Shown here: positions 24,224 to 31,866 of the stretch, in pieces
Layout: every line of letters starts with the position of its first letter
Position numbering within the stretch: position 1 is the first letter of the stretch
Assembly (NCBI GenBank): GCA_946612625.1
Contig: CAMOEW010000017.1
Coordinates: 1-34,277, forward strand
Source of the DNA: an uncultured Prevotella sp.
Lineage (GTDB): Bacteria > Bacteroidota > Bacteroidia > Bacteroidales > Bacteroidaceae
Direction of reading: 5' to 3'
Length of the DNA stretch: 34,277 nt
The notes under the pieces: model-generated
What the model was told of the DNA's origin: nothing
The model's database searches: none
What the model saw: the letters and a program-made list of their open reading frames with translations, nothing else
Position numbers and translations under genes: made by a program

Positions 24224-24937
24224 TTAGCGTCCGTTGGGGATTTCAAGAATCTTGCTAACAGTTTTCTTTGATATTTTCGAGTTGAGGAAGAATTCCACGA
24301 ATCGAAGAGAGTGGGTGTCGGTGCCACAAAATTCATAGTAGCCTTTATTCAGAAGCATTTCTGCCTTTGCCTGAACCACAGCATCGTAGGCTCCAACTAT
24401 CGACGGAATGTTAAGCTGGAAGAGTATGCCCTTGTCTTTCAGACGACGGTAGTCTTTCTTGTCCATATAGACGTAACGTTCGGGGTGAGCCAGTACGGGG
24501 AAATAGCCTAACTTGAACACTTCGTCGAGCATTTCATCCATGCGGAACGGCGGATTGAAATAAGAGGTCTCTACAAGCAGGTGGTTGGCATTGACGGTGA
24601 GTGGGAGTACATCTTTCCTTGACAGACGCTCGGTAAATAGGTCGTCAATCATGTTCTCGGCTGACAGATGCAGCTTAATGGGACCTTTATATATGGATTG
24701 AAACGAATCGAATCTTTCCTTCAGTTCGGTTGAAGTATTGGGGATGTCTTCCATGATATGGGGGGTGAACCATATCTCCTTAACTCCCACACTCTCCCAT
24801 TGGCTCAGAATCTTCAATGTCTCGTCGGGCTCCCCTACGCCGTCGTCAACACCTGGAAGAAGATGGCAGTGGAAATCAGTGAAGCCTTCAAGAAGGCCGC
24901 TGTCTTTTACCAAAATACTATTGTTGAAAAAAAGCAT
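24224..24937 (-). CDS. PHP-type tyrosine-protein phosphatase (CpsB/CapC/YwqE family)
   Basis: This 237-residue protein carries the manganese-binding PHP motifs in order: FTDFHCHLLPGVDDG (residues 19-33), WFTPHIM, LSAENMID, FPVLAHPERY and FCGTDTHS. These match the capsule-linked phosphatases that dephosphorylate BY-kinase tails in Firmicutes, and it is the natural partner of the Wzc-like kinase. The first dozen residues before the PHP domain are not part of the conserved fold. It is on the opposite strand from the polysaccharide operon and lies 12 bases downstream of riboflavin synthase, so it seems to be expressed from that promoter, not with its kinase. The gene ends five bases from the dehydratase stop with no terminator visible. 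Confidence 0.92.
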   Translation of the reverse strand: MLFFNNSILVKDSGLLEGFTDFHCHLLPGVDDGVGEPDETLKILSQWESVGVKEIWFTPHIMEDIPNTSTELKERFDSFQSIYKGPIKLHLSAENMIDDLFTERLSRKDVLPLTVNANHLLVETSYFNPPFRMDEMLDEVFKLGYFPVLAHPERYVYMDKKDYRRLKDKGILFQLNIPSIVGAYDAVVQAKAEMLLNKGYYEFCGTDTHSLRFVEFFLNSKISKKTVSKILEIPNGR

Positions 24938-24949
24938 CTTTACTCTTAT

Positions 24950-25555
24950 TTAACTTTTGAATTTCTCAAGACGGGCAATGTATTTTCCAAGAATGTCGAA
25001 CTCGATATTTACAACCGAACCTACACGAATGTCGCAGAAGTTGGTATGCTCAAAGGTGTAGGGAATGATTGCCACCTGGAAAGTATTGTCGGAAGGATTG
25101 CATACAGTCAGCGAGACTCCGTTGACGGTGACGCTGCCTTTATCTACGGTGAAATAGCCGTTGAGAGCCATTGCACGGTCTTGCTTATACTCGAATGTAA
25201 AATATGTACTGCCGTCGGCATCGTCAACGGCTATACACTTTGCCGTCTCATCCACATGACCCTGAACGATATGACCGTCGAGACGGCCGTTCATAAGCAT
25301 GGAGCGCTCAACATTCACTTTGTCGCCAACCTTAAGTAAACCAAGGTTGCTGCGGTCGAGGGTCTCCTTCATTGCGGTGACGGTGTATGTGCCGTCGGCA
25401 ATTCTTACTACTGTCAGACATACGCCGTTGTGAGCTACACTCTGGTCAATCTTCAATTCATCGACAAACGAGCAGCGCAACGTGAAGTCGATATTCTCAC
25501 GGTCTTTTCTGATGTCAACGACAATCGCAAATTCCTCTATTATTCCTGAAAACAT
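24950..25555 (-). CDS. ribE: Riboflavin synthase, alpha subunit
   Basis: This 201-residue enzyme dismutates two molecules of 6,7-dimethyl-8-ribityllumazine to riboflavin and the pyrimidinedione precursor. It has the canonical start MFSGIIEE and two lumazine-binding barrels: the first with HNGVCLTV and VNVERSM, the second with GHIVQGHVDETAKC, VTVNGVSLTV and FEHTNF. It ends EKFKS, slightly short but complete. A structured leader or small RNA unit with its own promoter and U-run ends 23 bases upstream of the ATG. The next gene in the transcript is the PHP phosphatase, a pairing without obvious metabolic logic. No other rib gene is in the window. Confidence 0.96.
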   Translation of the reverse strand: MFSGIIEEFAIVVDIRKDRENIDFTLRCSFVDELKIDQSVAHNGVCLTVVRIADGTYTVTAMKETLDRSNLGLLKVGDKVNVERSMLMNGRLDGHIVQGHVDETAKCIAVDDADGSTYFTFEYKQDRAMALNGYFTVDKGSVTVNGVSLTVCNPSDNTFQVAIIPYTFEHTNFCDIRVGSVVNIEFDILGKYIARLEKFKS

Positions 25556-25577
25556 TTTTTTGTTATTATTTCAACTT

Positions 25578-25776
25578 AAAAAAGGGGGATCGTGCCAATG
25601 ATGTGATGAAAACTCCTATGCTATAAGATTTGAGCGCTCTCCGTCTTTGTAATCCACCGGCAATTCTGCTACCCGAAGGCATGTGGCCCGCCATTGGCAA
25701 GAGATACGGCCTCTGTTTTCATTTTTAATTTGATGAGTATCCCAGTCGAACTGACACGATCCCATTTCTATTCTGT
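25578..25776 (-). ncRNA. Structured RNA: ribE leader or independent small RNA
   Basis: A consensus promoter directs transcription to begin near 25776. The 5' segment GGGATCGTG (25763-25755) is exactly complementary to CACGATCCC near the 3' end (25594-25586), which is followed by CC and six U (25583-25578). The roughly 200-nt RNA would be closed by a nine-pair end helix directly before a U-run. Inside are a CAGU-UCG-ACUG hairpin near the 5' end, a stem CCAC/GUGG, and within it UGCC-UUCG-GGUA, a cUUCGg tetraloop hairpin. It does not match the FMN riboswitch core, nor TPP, SAM or cobalamin elements as I know them. A 6S-like small RNA is possible on size and closed-end shape, and a ribE attenuator on position. 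A 49-codon ORF (25765-25616) overlaps it. Confidence 0.55.
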
Positions 25777-25779
25777 CTG

Positions 25780-25811
25780 CAAAGTTACGATTTTTATTTG
25801 GATTTTCCAAA
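25780..25811 (-). promoter_or_regulatory. Promoter of the structured RNA / ribE unit
   Basis: On the minus strand TTTG (25811-25808), exactly 20 bases and TAACTTTG (25787-25780) match the Bacteroidetes consensus in both boxes. It lies between the stop of the regulator gene (25838) and the RNA, about 220 bases before the ribE ATG. Confidence 0.8.
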
Positions 25812-25837
25812 GTTTTTTTGCTTTTTCTCGTGTAAAG

Positions 25838-28800
25838 TTAATCTTCTATTATTTCATAGTCGGTTATCGCTTCATCAGGGTCGTCAATACCGTTGGTCTT
25901 CCGGTATTCGTGAGGGTCGCAACCAGCTTTCTGCGTAAAGAAAGCGATGAAGTCGCTCACATCGTTGAATCCTATGGAGTAGGCCACCTCTGACACGGTT
26001 TTAGTACCGTCGGAAAGAAGTTTCTGTGATTTCTTGTAGCGGAAGTCGGCGATGAACTCCTTTGGCGTCAGGCCGGTGAGGGCTTTGATTTGGTTGAAAT
26101 ATATGGTGCGCGTCATGCCCGACTGTTTTATAAGTGCATCAGGTTTCAGGTCTGGCTCGCAACAGTGCTGCTCAAGCCAGTCAAGTTGCGCGTTCATGAA
26201 GTCAATGTCCTTCTGGTCTTTCAGATCGATACCTTCAGTGCCTACTTTTATCTTCTCTTCCGCGGATAGATGTTTTTTGAGGATTGTTTTCTCACGCCAT
26301 AGCAACAGACCGATGAAGAACACTATCGCAAGTAGCATGTATATCCATATTGCTGTAGATGATAGTAAAAACAACGGTGGAATGACAACAGTGATTTCGC
26401 GAATGTCGTACTTGTCGGGAGATTCGAGCATGAATGCCTTGACCTTGAACTTATATGTTCCTGAGGGAAGACCGGAGAACATTACCGTTCGGCTGTCGTC
26501 AACATTCTTCCACTCGTGATCGTAACCTTCAAGCATGTACTGGTAGTGAATGCGGTGCTGCAACTGATAGTTAAGTGAGGCAAAGCGAAAACCGAAATGG
26601 GTATGGTTGGTGGGAAGTTCAACACTCTTTGAAGAGGGTACGTAATAGTCGTAATGGCCGTCGGTGCGAGGGGTGATGATTTTGTCATCCATGATGAAGT
26701 CGGTAATCTGCAGTTTCAGCATCGTTCCGTAGGAGTTTATAAGCTTTTTCTGGTCGATAGTATAGAAACCATTGATGGTTCCGATAATTACATTGCCGTT
26801 TTTAAGAGTTATGGCTGCGCATTCCGAGCAGTTGGTGTCATCAACACCGTCCTGTACGTCGAAAGTACTGAAGATGCGCTTCGAAGTGTTGTATGAGCAG
26901 ATGGCGCGGTCACTGGCAAACCATACGTTACCTTTCTGGTCGAATGTGATGCTCTTGATTTCTTCAGATGGCAGACCGTCTTGGCTTCCGAAATTCTCAA
27001 AGCGGTAACGGCCGTCGTCATCCTTGCCTATCACGTGGCTCAGACCACCTCCGTTAGTGCCTATCCACATCGAACCTTTGTTGTCAAGACCGAGGCATAC
27101 GATGTCGTTGCTGTTGAGCGTATAGACAGGATCCTTGCTCTGGAGAAGTTTCTGTATTTTTATCTTCTTGTTCTTGTACGACAACAGAAGGATGCCGTCT
27201 GTTGTTCCGGCCCATACGTTGCCTTCATTATCGAGGGCCACGTTGCGCACTTTCTGGTATGAATTGTGAGGATAACGGCGCATTATGTTGTCCTTGTGAA
27301 GAACAATCCACTTTCCGTTCTGTTGTGTCAGCAGATTGACACCGCCACCGTATGTCGCTATCCAGAAGTTGCCGTACTTGTCCTCAACGGCATAGTAGCA
27401 GTTGTCGTTGTTAAGCGACATGTTGTCGCCGGGAATATGCTTTAGTTTATTATATGTATATCCTCCATTGCCGTCGGGAATCATGAAAATTATGCCTTCT
27501 CCCTTTGAACAGATGATGTAATGTCCCTTGCTTGTCTTGGTTATGCCATAGATACGTCCAAGCAGACTGCCTGACTCCATTATTTGCTTTTGTCCTGAGT
27601 GGCTCAGCTCGAACAAAGCGCCGGTTTTAGTGCCCATGAGGGTGACGTGACGATTACCGTCGTTATACATGGCGCGTATCTCGTTCATATTGGTGTTTTC
27701 GCCAATGTCTTTGACAAGCAGCGTGCGGGTAATAGTGTTTTTCAGTATCTCCAACTTTTCAAGCCCACGGCGGCTGGTGGTCTCCCAAATGACACCTTCT
27801 TCCATAGGCAGGAACGACGTCACTGTGTTTGAAAGGTTCCAAGGGTTGGCAGGGTCGTTGTGGAAATATTCCACTTTGTCTGCGTCACGGTTGTAGTAGC
27901 CGAAACCGCCGTGGTTCATGTTTATCCAAACCACACCGTTGATTTCGTGGATGATGGCACCATTACTGTCGAAGTGGGGAATTAAAATATTCTGTGTATA
28001 GTCGGTGCTCTTGCCTGTGTTCAAGTCTATCTTCGTAATCCCCTGCTTATCACCCACGGAATACCACAGTTCATTGCGGCTGTCAACAAAGACTGAGTGA
28101 ATTCGATCATCATTGTCGGCAAGGACTACCGCCGGCTGTCCGTATGCAAAGGTAACAATCTTGCCAGATTCGGTGCCGGCATATATATTGAAACCATTGG
28201 AGTGCATACATGTAATCCTCTCATCGGTGAACTCACCGTTGCGTTCCAGACTCTCGTCGCTGACATTCAGGCGGTGGATGCCATGGTCAGTGCCTATCCA
28301 CAGGTCGCCGTGATAACCCTCACAGATGGTAGTCGGCGTAAACTTGCCTGTAGTGATGAGAGAACGCTTAATACCATTCTTGTCGATACGCAGCTTATAG
28401 ATTCCGACATCTCGGATAGATACATACACATCGCCGCTCGTAGTGACTATTGCGTTATGTATGGAATGGAAATTCTGATAGCCAGTCAGACCCTCGAATG
28501 GATTGATAATCTTGTCGGTGGTGCGGTCGAGCACAAACACACGGTCATCGTACATCCACAGCCATACGTTTTGCGACAGGTCAATTTCTATCATTTTTAT
28601 GCGGTTGTGCATAAGAGGAACGCCACTGTGCGGACCTGTGTTGTAATTGAAGAAATTATAGCCGTCGAAACGTGACAGTCCGTTCCATGATGCAATCCAT
28701 ATATAACCATAGTCGTCCTGCCTTAGATCCGACACCGCGTTGCTACATAGTCCGTCGGCAGCAGAATAATGGGTGAGTGTAGCCTGGAAGTGCTGGGCAT

Positions 28801-28879
28801 GAACCGCTGTCGTGCCGGGTAATAAAAGAAGTGTGAACGACAGTATTATATTCCTTATAAAGTTTAATGTTTTAAGCAT
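25838..28879 (-). CDS. Propeller-sensor membrane regulator fused directly to AraC HTH
   Basis: The 1013-residue protein has a signal/anchor segment, then a long periplasmic part of two-component-regulator propeller repeats (for example YGYIWIASWNGLSRFDGYNF, GDLWIGTDHGIHRL, GNVWAGTDG-type and GSMWIGTNGGGLSHV). A Y_Y_Y-type beta domain (FRFASLNYQ to GTYKFKVKAF) and one membrane helix near 843-862 follow. After a short linker comes an AraC helix-turn-helix at about 900-995 (TVSEVAYSIGFNDVSDFIAFF, then HEYRK). This is the outline of a hybrid two-component system, but with no histidine kinase and no receiver domain: only about 40 residues separate membrane and HTH. It is therefore a membrane-bound one-component regulator, probably sensing a glycan or metabolite outside. 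The target is unknown. Its promoter box TACTTTTG overlaps the end of the glyA terminator. Confidence 0.9.
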   Translation of the reverse strand: MLKTLNFIRNIILSFTLLLLPGTTAVHAQHFQATLTHYSAADGLCSNAVSDLRQDDYGYIWIASWNGLSRFDGYNFFNYNTGPHSGVPLMHNRIKMIEIDLSQNVWLWMYDDRVFVLDRTTDKIINPFEGLTGYQNFHSIHNAIVTTSGDVYVSIRDVGIYKLRIDKNGIKRSLITTGKFTPTTICEGYHGDLWIGTDHGIHRLNVSDESLERNGEFTDERITCMHSNGFNIYAGTESGKIVTFAYGQPAVVLADNDDRIHSVFVDSRNELWYSVGDKQGITKIDLNTGKSTDYTQNILIPHFDSNGAIIHEINGVVWINMNHGGFGYYNRDADKVEYFHNDPANPWNLSNTVTSFLPMEEGVIWETTSRRGLEKLEILKNTITRTLLVKDIGENTNMNEIRAMYNDGNRHVTLMGTKTGALFELSHSGQKQIMESGSLLGRIYGITKTSKGHYIICSKGEGIIFMIPDGNGGYTYNKLKHIPGDNMSLNNDNCYYAVEDKYGNFWIATYGGGVNLLTQQNGKWIVLHKDNIMRRYPHNSYQKVRNVALDNEGNVWAGTTDGILLLSYKNKKIKIQKLLQSKDPVYTLNSNDIVCLGLDNKGSMWIGTNGGGLSHVIGKDDDGRYRFENFGSQDGLPSEEIKSITFDQKGNVWFASDRAICSYNTSKRIFSTFDVQDGVDDTNCSECAAITLKNGNVIIGTINGFYTIDQKKLINSYGTMLKLQITDFIMDDKIITPRTDGHYDYYVPSSKSVELPTNHTHFGFRFASLNYQLQHRIHYQYMLEGYDHEWKNVDDSRTVMFSGLPSGTYKFKVKAFMLESPDKYDIREITVVIPPLFLLSSTAIWIYMLLAIVFFIGLLLWREKTILKKHLSAEEKIKVGTEGIDLKDQKDIDFMNAQLDWLEQHCCEPDLKPDALIKQSGMTRTIYFNQIKALTGLTPKEFIADFRYKKSQKLLSDGTKTVSEVAYSIGFNDVSDFIAFFTQKAGCDPHEYRKTNGIDDPDEAITDYEIIED

Positions 28880-28908
28880 TTCTCATTCCGCGTATTCGAA
28901 CTGTAATA

Positions 28909-28916
28909 CAAAAGTA
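28909..28916 (-). promoter_or_regulatory. -7 box for the propeller-AraC regulator gene
   Basis: On the minus strand TACTTTTG matches TAnnTTTG exactly, 30 bases before the ATG at 28879. No good TTTG lies 20 bases upstream; that position falls within the terminator hairpin of glyA. Confidence 0.5.
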
Positions 28917-28918
28917 GT

Positions 28919-28963
28919 AAAAAGGTAAAGCAGAACCGATATGCATCATATATCTACTTTACC
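28919..28963 (-). terminator. Terminator of the pyrBI-glyA operon
   Basis: On the minus strand GGTAAAGTAGA (28963-28953) pairs with TCTGCTTTACC (28934-28924), ten of eleven positions plus one G-T pair, and is followed by TTTTT. The 18-base loop can itself pair as ATAT/ATAT. It begins 20 bases after the glyA stop. It also overlaps the upstream part of the regulator promoter, so an operator role cannot be excluded. Confidence 0.75.
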
Positions 28964-28982
28964 TCCTTAACTCTTTGACTTG

Positions 28983-30263
28983 TTAATAAGCAAATAGGGG
29001 ATAGCCCTTCATCGTTTCGTTCACTTCACCGCGAACCTTGGCGATAACCTGGTCGTTCTCTGGATCGTTGAGCACTTCTTCAATCCATGCCGCAATCTTA
29101 ATCATGAGGTCTTCCTTTGCACCACGCGTAGTGATGGCGGGAGTGCCAAGACGGATGCCACTGGTTTGGAAGGCTGAGCGGCTGTCGAACGGAACCATGT
29201 TCTTGTTCACCGTTATGTCGGCTGCAACGAGGGCGTTCTCTGCTACCTTTCCTGTCAAGTCGGGGTATTTGCTGCGCAGGTCAACAAGCATCGAGTGGTT
29301 GTCGGTTCCGCCGCTTACAATTCCGAATCCGCGCTTAATAAGTTCTTCGGCAAGAACGGCGGCATTCTTCTTTACTTGTGCTGCCCACTCCTTGAATTCA
29401 GGCTGGAGTGCTTCGCCGAAGGCTACGGCTTTAGCTGCAATTACATGCTCTAACGGACCGCCCTGCTGACCGGGAAATACTGCACTGTTGATGAGTGCCG
29501 ACATCTTCTTAACTATTCCCTTCGGAGTGGTAAGTCCCCATGGATTGTCGAAGTCTTTACCAAGAAGGATGAGACCTCCGCGAGGGCCGCGCAGAGTCTT
29601 GTGGGTGGTAGAGGTTACGATATGTGCGTATTTCACAGGGTTTTCAAGCAGTCCGGCTGCAATCAATCCTGCGGGATGAGCCATGTCGATCATCAGCAAT
29701 GCGCCTACTTTGTCGGCAATCTCGCGCATACGCTTATAGTCCCATTCACGACTGTAGGCAGAGCCACCACCGATAATCAGCTTCGGCTTGTGCTCCAAGG
29801 CCAGACGCTCCATCTCGTCATAGTCAACTCGGCCGGTCTCTTTGTTCAGGTTATAGCCCACTGGCTTGTAGAGAATTCCCGAAGTGTTTACATGTGAGCC
29901 GTGTGAAAGATGGCCGCCATGGTCAAGGTTCAGTCCCATGAAAGTGTCGCCCGGCTTTAGGACGGCGAGCAAGACGGCGGCATTTGCCTGGGCTCCGGAG
30001 TGAGGCTGCACGTTGGCATACTCGGCACCGAAGAGTTTGCAAACACGGTCGATGGCAAGCTGCTCCACCTCGTCCACAACCTGGCATCCGCCGTAATAGC
30101 GATGGCCGGGGTAGCCTTCTGCGTATTTGTTGGTAAGATAACTGCCCATCGCCTCCATCACTTGGTCGCTGACGAAGTTTTCAGAAGCAATGAGCTCTAT
30201 GCCTTTTAGTTGGCGCTGATGTTCTTTCTCAATCAATTCAAAAATCTGATCGTCTCTTTTCAT
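28983..30263 (-). CDS. glyA: Serine hydroxymethyltransferase
   Basis: This 426-residue cytoplasmic PLP enzyme interconverts serine and glycine while charging tetrahydrofolate with a one-carbon unit. The N terminus [45 protein letters not shown] and the PLP lysine in [15 protein letters not shown] are diagnostic, with [14 protein letters not shown] near the end. The ATG at 30263 gives the standard N terminus; an in-frame TTG at 30305 would add 14 unconserved residues. It is third in a transcript after pyrB and pyrI, 55 bases after pyrI, which couples one-carbon supply with pyrimidine synthesis. A terminator follows it. Confidence 0.97.
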   Translation of the reverse strand: MKRDDQIFELIEKEHQRQLKGIELIASENFVSDQVMEAMGSYLTNKYAEGYPGHRYYGGCQVVDEVEQLAIDRVCKLFGAEYANVQPHSGAQANAAVLLAVLKPGDTFMGLNLDHGGHLSHGSHVNTSGILYKPVGYNLNKETGRVDYDEMERLALEHKPKLIIGGGSAYSREWDYKRMREIADKVGALLMIDMAHPAGLIAAGLLENPVKYAHIVTSTTHKTLRGPRGGLILLGKDFDNPWGLTTPKGIVKKMSALINSAVFPGQQGGPLEHVIAAKAVAFGEALQPEFKEWAAQVKKNAAVLAEELIKRGFGIVSGGTDNHSMLVDLRSKYPDLTGKVAENALVAADITVNKNMVPFDSRSAFQTSGIRLGTPAITTRGAKEDLMIKIAAWIEEVLNDPENDQVIAKVRGEVNETMKGYPLFAY

Positions 30264-30318
30264 TGTCTTTATGTTTGGTAAATAATAATCCGTTAAATCT
30301 GCCAAATCCGTTTGACAT

Positions 30319-30774
30319 TTATACTAACTCAACCTTGTCAATGTCCTGTTCCTTCTCGCAATAGTGGCATTTCATCAGCCCTTGTTCCTTATTCACTACA
30401 TGGAAGATGGTCGGCATCGGCTCGTTGTTGCAGATGCATTTTGGATTGTTGCATTTAACTATATTGTGAAGAATATTCGGCAGCGAAGCTTTTTTCTTAT
30501 CAACAACTTCAAAATCATGTATTATGTTGAGCACAATATTGGGGGCTACCACAGAGAGGCGGGAAATCTCTTCGTCGGTGAAAAACTTGTCTTCAATCTT
30601 GATAATCCCCTTCTTTCCGAGCTTTTTCGACAGTAGGTTGTAGCCAATTGTGACGGGGGTCTGCATGTCTTGCAAACGCAACAGCTGTACAACTTGGTAT
30701 GTCTTGTCGGAGGGAATGTGGTCGATTACTGTGCCGTTCTGGATGGCGGCAACCATCATTTCTTTCTTTGCCAT
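30319..30774 (-). CDS. pyrI: Aspartate carbamoyltransferase regulatory subunit
   Basis: The 151-residue protein is the allosteric, zinc-binding subunit of aspartate carbamoyltransferase. The N-terminal nucleotide-binding domain includes [20 protein letters not shown] and [18 protein letters not shown]. The zinc domain has CNNPKC and MKCHYC, giving the four cysteine ligands. ATG at 30774 is the natural start ([11 protein letters not shown]); a TTG two codons upstream is less likely. It starts 18 bases after the pyrB stop, the usual pyrB-pyrI order. Confidence 0.96.
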   Translation of the reverse strand: MAKKEMMVAAIQNGTVIDHIPSDKTYQVVQLLRLQDMQTPVTIGYNLLSKKLGKKGIIKIEDKFFTDEEISRLSVVAPNIVLNIIHDFEVVDKKKASLPNILHNIVKCNNPKCICNNEPMPTIFHVVNKEQGLMKCHYCEKEQDIDKVELV

Positions 30775-30792
30775 AAACAATATTTCGTAAAA

Positions 30793-31737
30793 TCAAATAA
30801 TTGTCTTGTCGTTGCGGACATCGTCTATTGATATGCCGAGTACGTCGCAGAAAATAGCTTCGCGAGCATAGAGGCCATTGCCTGCCTGCTGGATGTAGTA
30901 TGCGTGAGGATTGTCGTCAACGTCATACGCAATCTCGTTTACACGGGGGAGGGGATGGAGTATCTTCATGTTTTCCTTTGCATTTGCAAGCATGTCGGCT
31001 TTGAGAATATATACGTTTTTCACACGTTCATATTCCATCAGGTCGCTGAATCGTTCCTTCTGTACGCGCGTCATATATATTATGTCGGCATCGGCGATTG
31101 TCTTGCTTGTAAATTCCGAATGCTCCTCGAAACGGATACCCTGCTCACGGCAGTATAGCTTATATTCCTGTGGCATGGCAAGCTCTTTCGGAGAAACGAA
31201 ATGGAATGTAGGATTGAAATGGCGCATTGCCATAATCAGCGAATGGACGGTACGGCCATATTTCAGGTCGCCGACAAGATAAATGTTCAGATTATCAAGC
31301 GTACCCTGCGTCTTGTAGATACTGTAAAGGTCGAGCATGCATTGGGATGGGTGCTGATGGGCACCATCGCCAGCATTGACAATTGGAACCGGCGACACCT
31401 CAGAGGCATATTGGGCTGCTCCTTCGATGTAGTGACGCATGACTATGACATCTGCGTAATTGCTTACCATCAAAATAGTGTCTTTGAGAGTCTCGCCCTT
31501 CGTGCCACTCGTAATCTTAGGGTCGGCGAAACCGATAACGCGAGCACCGAGACGGTTGGCGGCGGTCTCAAAACTCAGGCGGGTGCGAGTGGAAGGCTCG
31601 AAAAACAAGGTGGCCACTACTTTCCCTTTCAGAATCTCACGGTTGGGATGTGCCTCGAACTCCTGGGCCATCTGAATCATATACATGATTTTATCCTTGG
31701 TGAGGTTGGCAATTGTCACAAAATTATGCTTGTCCAT
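30793..31737 (-). CDS. pyrB: Aspartate carbamoyltransferase catalytic subunit
   Basis: The 314-residue enzyme joins carbamoyl phosphate and aspartate, the committed step of pyrimidine synthesis. Active-site motifs are [14 protein letters not shown] (carbamoyl-phosphate loop), a MRHYIEGAA segment, [14 protein letters not shown] and [11 protein letters not shown]. Length is normal. It starts the pyrB-pyrI-glyA transcript and is divergent from the penicillin-binding protein gene across 129 bases. No leader peptide with a pyrimidine-rich attenuator is visible in the short upstream region, so UTP attenuation as in enteric bacteria is unlikely. Confidence 0.97.
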   Translation of the reverse strand: MDKHNFVTIANLTKDKIMYMIQMAQEFEAHPNREILKGKVVATLFFEPSTRTRLSFETAANRLGARVIGFADPKITSGTKGETLKDTILMVSNYADVIVMRHYIEGAAQYASEVSPVPIVNAGDGAHQHPSQCMLDLYSIYKTQGTLDNLNIYLVGDLKYGRTVHSLIMAMRHFNPTFHFVSPKELAMPQEYKLYCREQGIRFEEHSEFTSKTIADADIIYMTRVQKERFSDLMEYERVKNVYILKADMLANAKENMKILHPLPRVNEIAYDVDDNPHAYYIQQAGNGLYAREAIFCDVLGISIDDVRNDKTII

Positions 31738-31762
31738 CTATCGTTTGATTGTATTTTGCGTG

Positions 31763-31796
31763 CGAAGTTACAAATAATTTCTCAGAATGGCACAAA
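31763..31796 (-). promoter_or_regulatory. Candidate promoter of pyrB-pyrI-glyA
   Basis: On the minus strand TTTG (31796-31793), 22 bases and TAACTTCG (31770-31763) resemble the Bacteroidetes pattern with one mismatch in the -7 box and a slightly long spacer. The leader before the ATG at 31737 would be about 20 bases. Confidence 0.4.
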
Positions 31797-31810
31797 CATT
31801 GCCTATAAAT

Positions 31811-31841
31811 TTTGTTTTTTGAATTAAAATATTTACTTTTG
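31811..31841 (+). promoter_or_regulatory. Promoter of the class A PBP gene
   Basis: TTTG (31811-31814), 19 bases and TACTTTTG (31834-31841) match both consensus boxes exactly. The ATG at 31867 follows 25 bases after the -7 box. Confidence 0.78.
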
Positions 31842-31866
31842 CAGGCGAATTCTACATCATTTTGTT

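Noticed and set aside
24758..25339. 193-residue plus-strand frame across the phosphatase and riboflavin synthase genes
   Set aside because: It spans two genes with diagnostic motifs on the other strand and shows no family features.
25578..25776. FMN riboswitch before riboflavin synthase
   Set aside because: A short likeness (CCTTCGGG, later GCCGGTGG) is present, but the conserved AGGGTGAAATTCCC-type core and the six-helix junction are not.
28097..28675. 192-residue antisense frame in the propeller regulator gene
   Set aside because: The sense strand encodes regular propeller repeats; the antisense frame has no motif or promoter.
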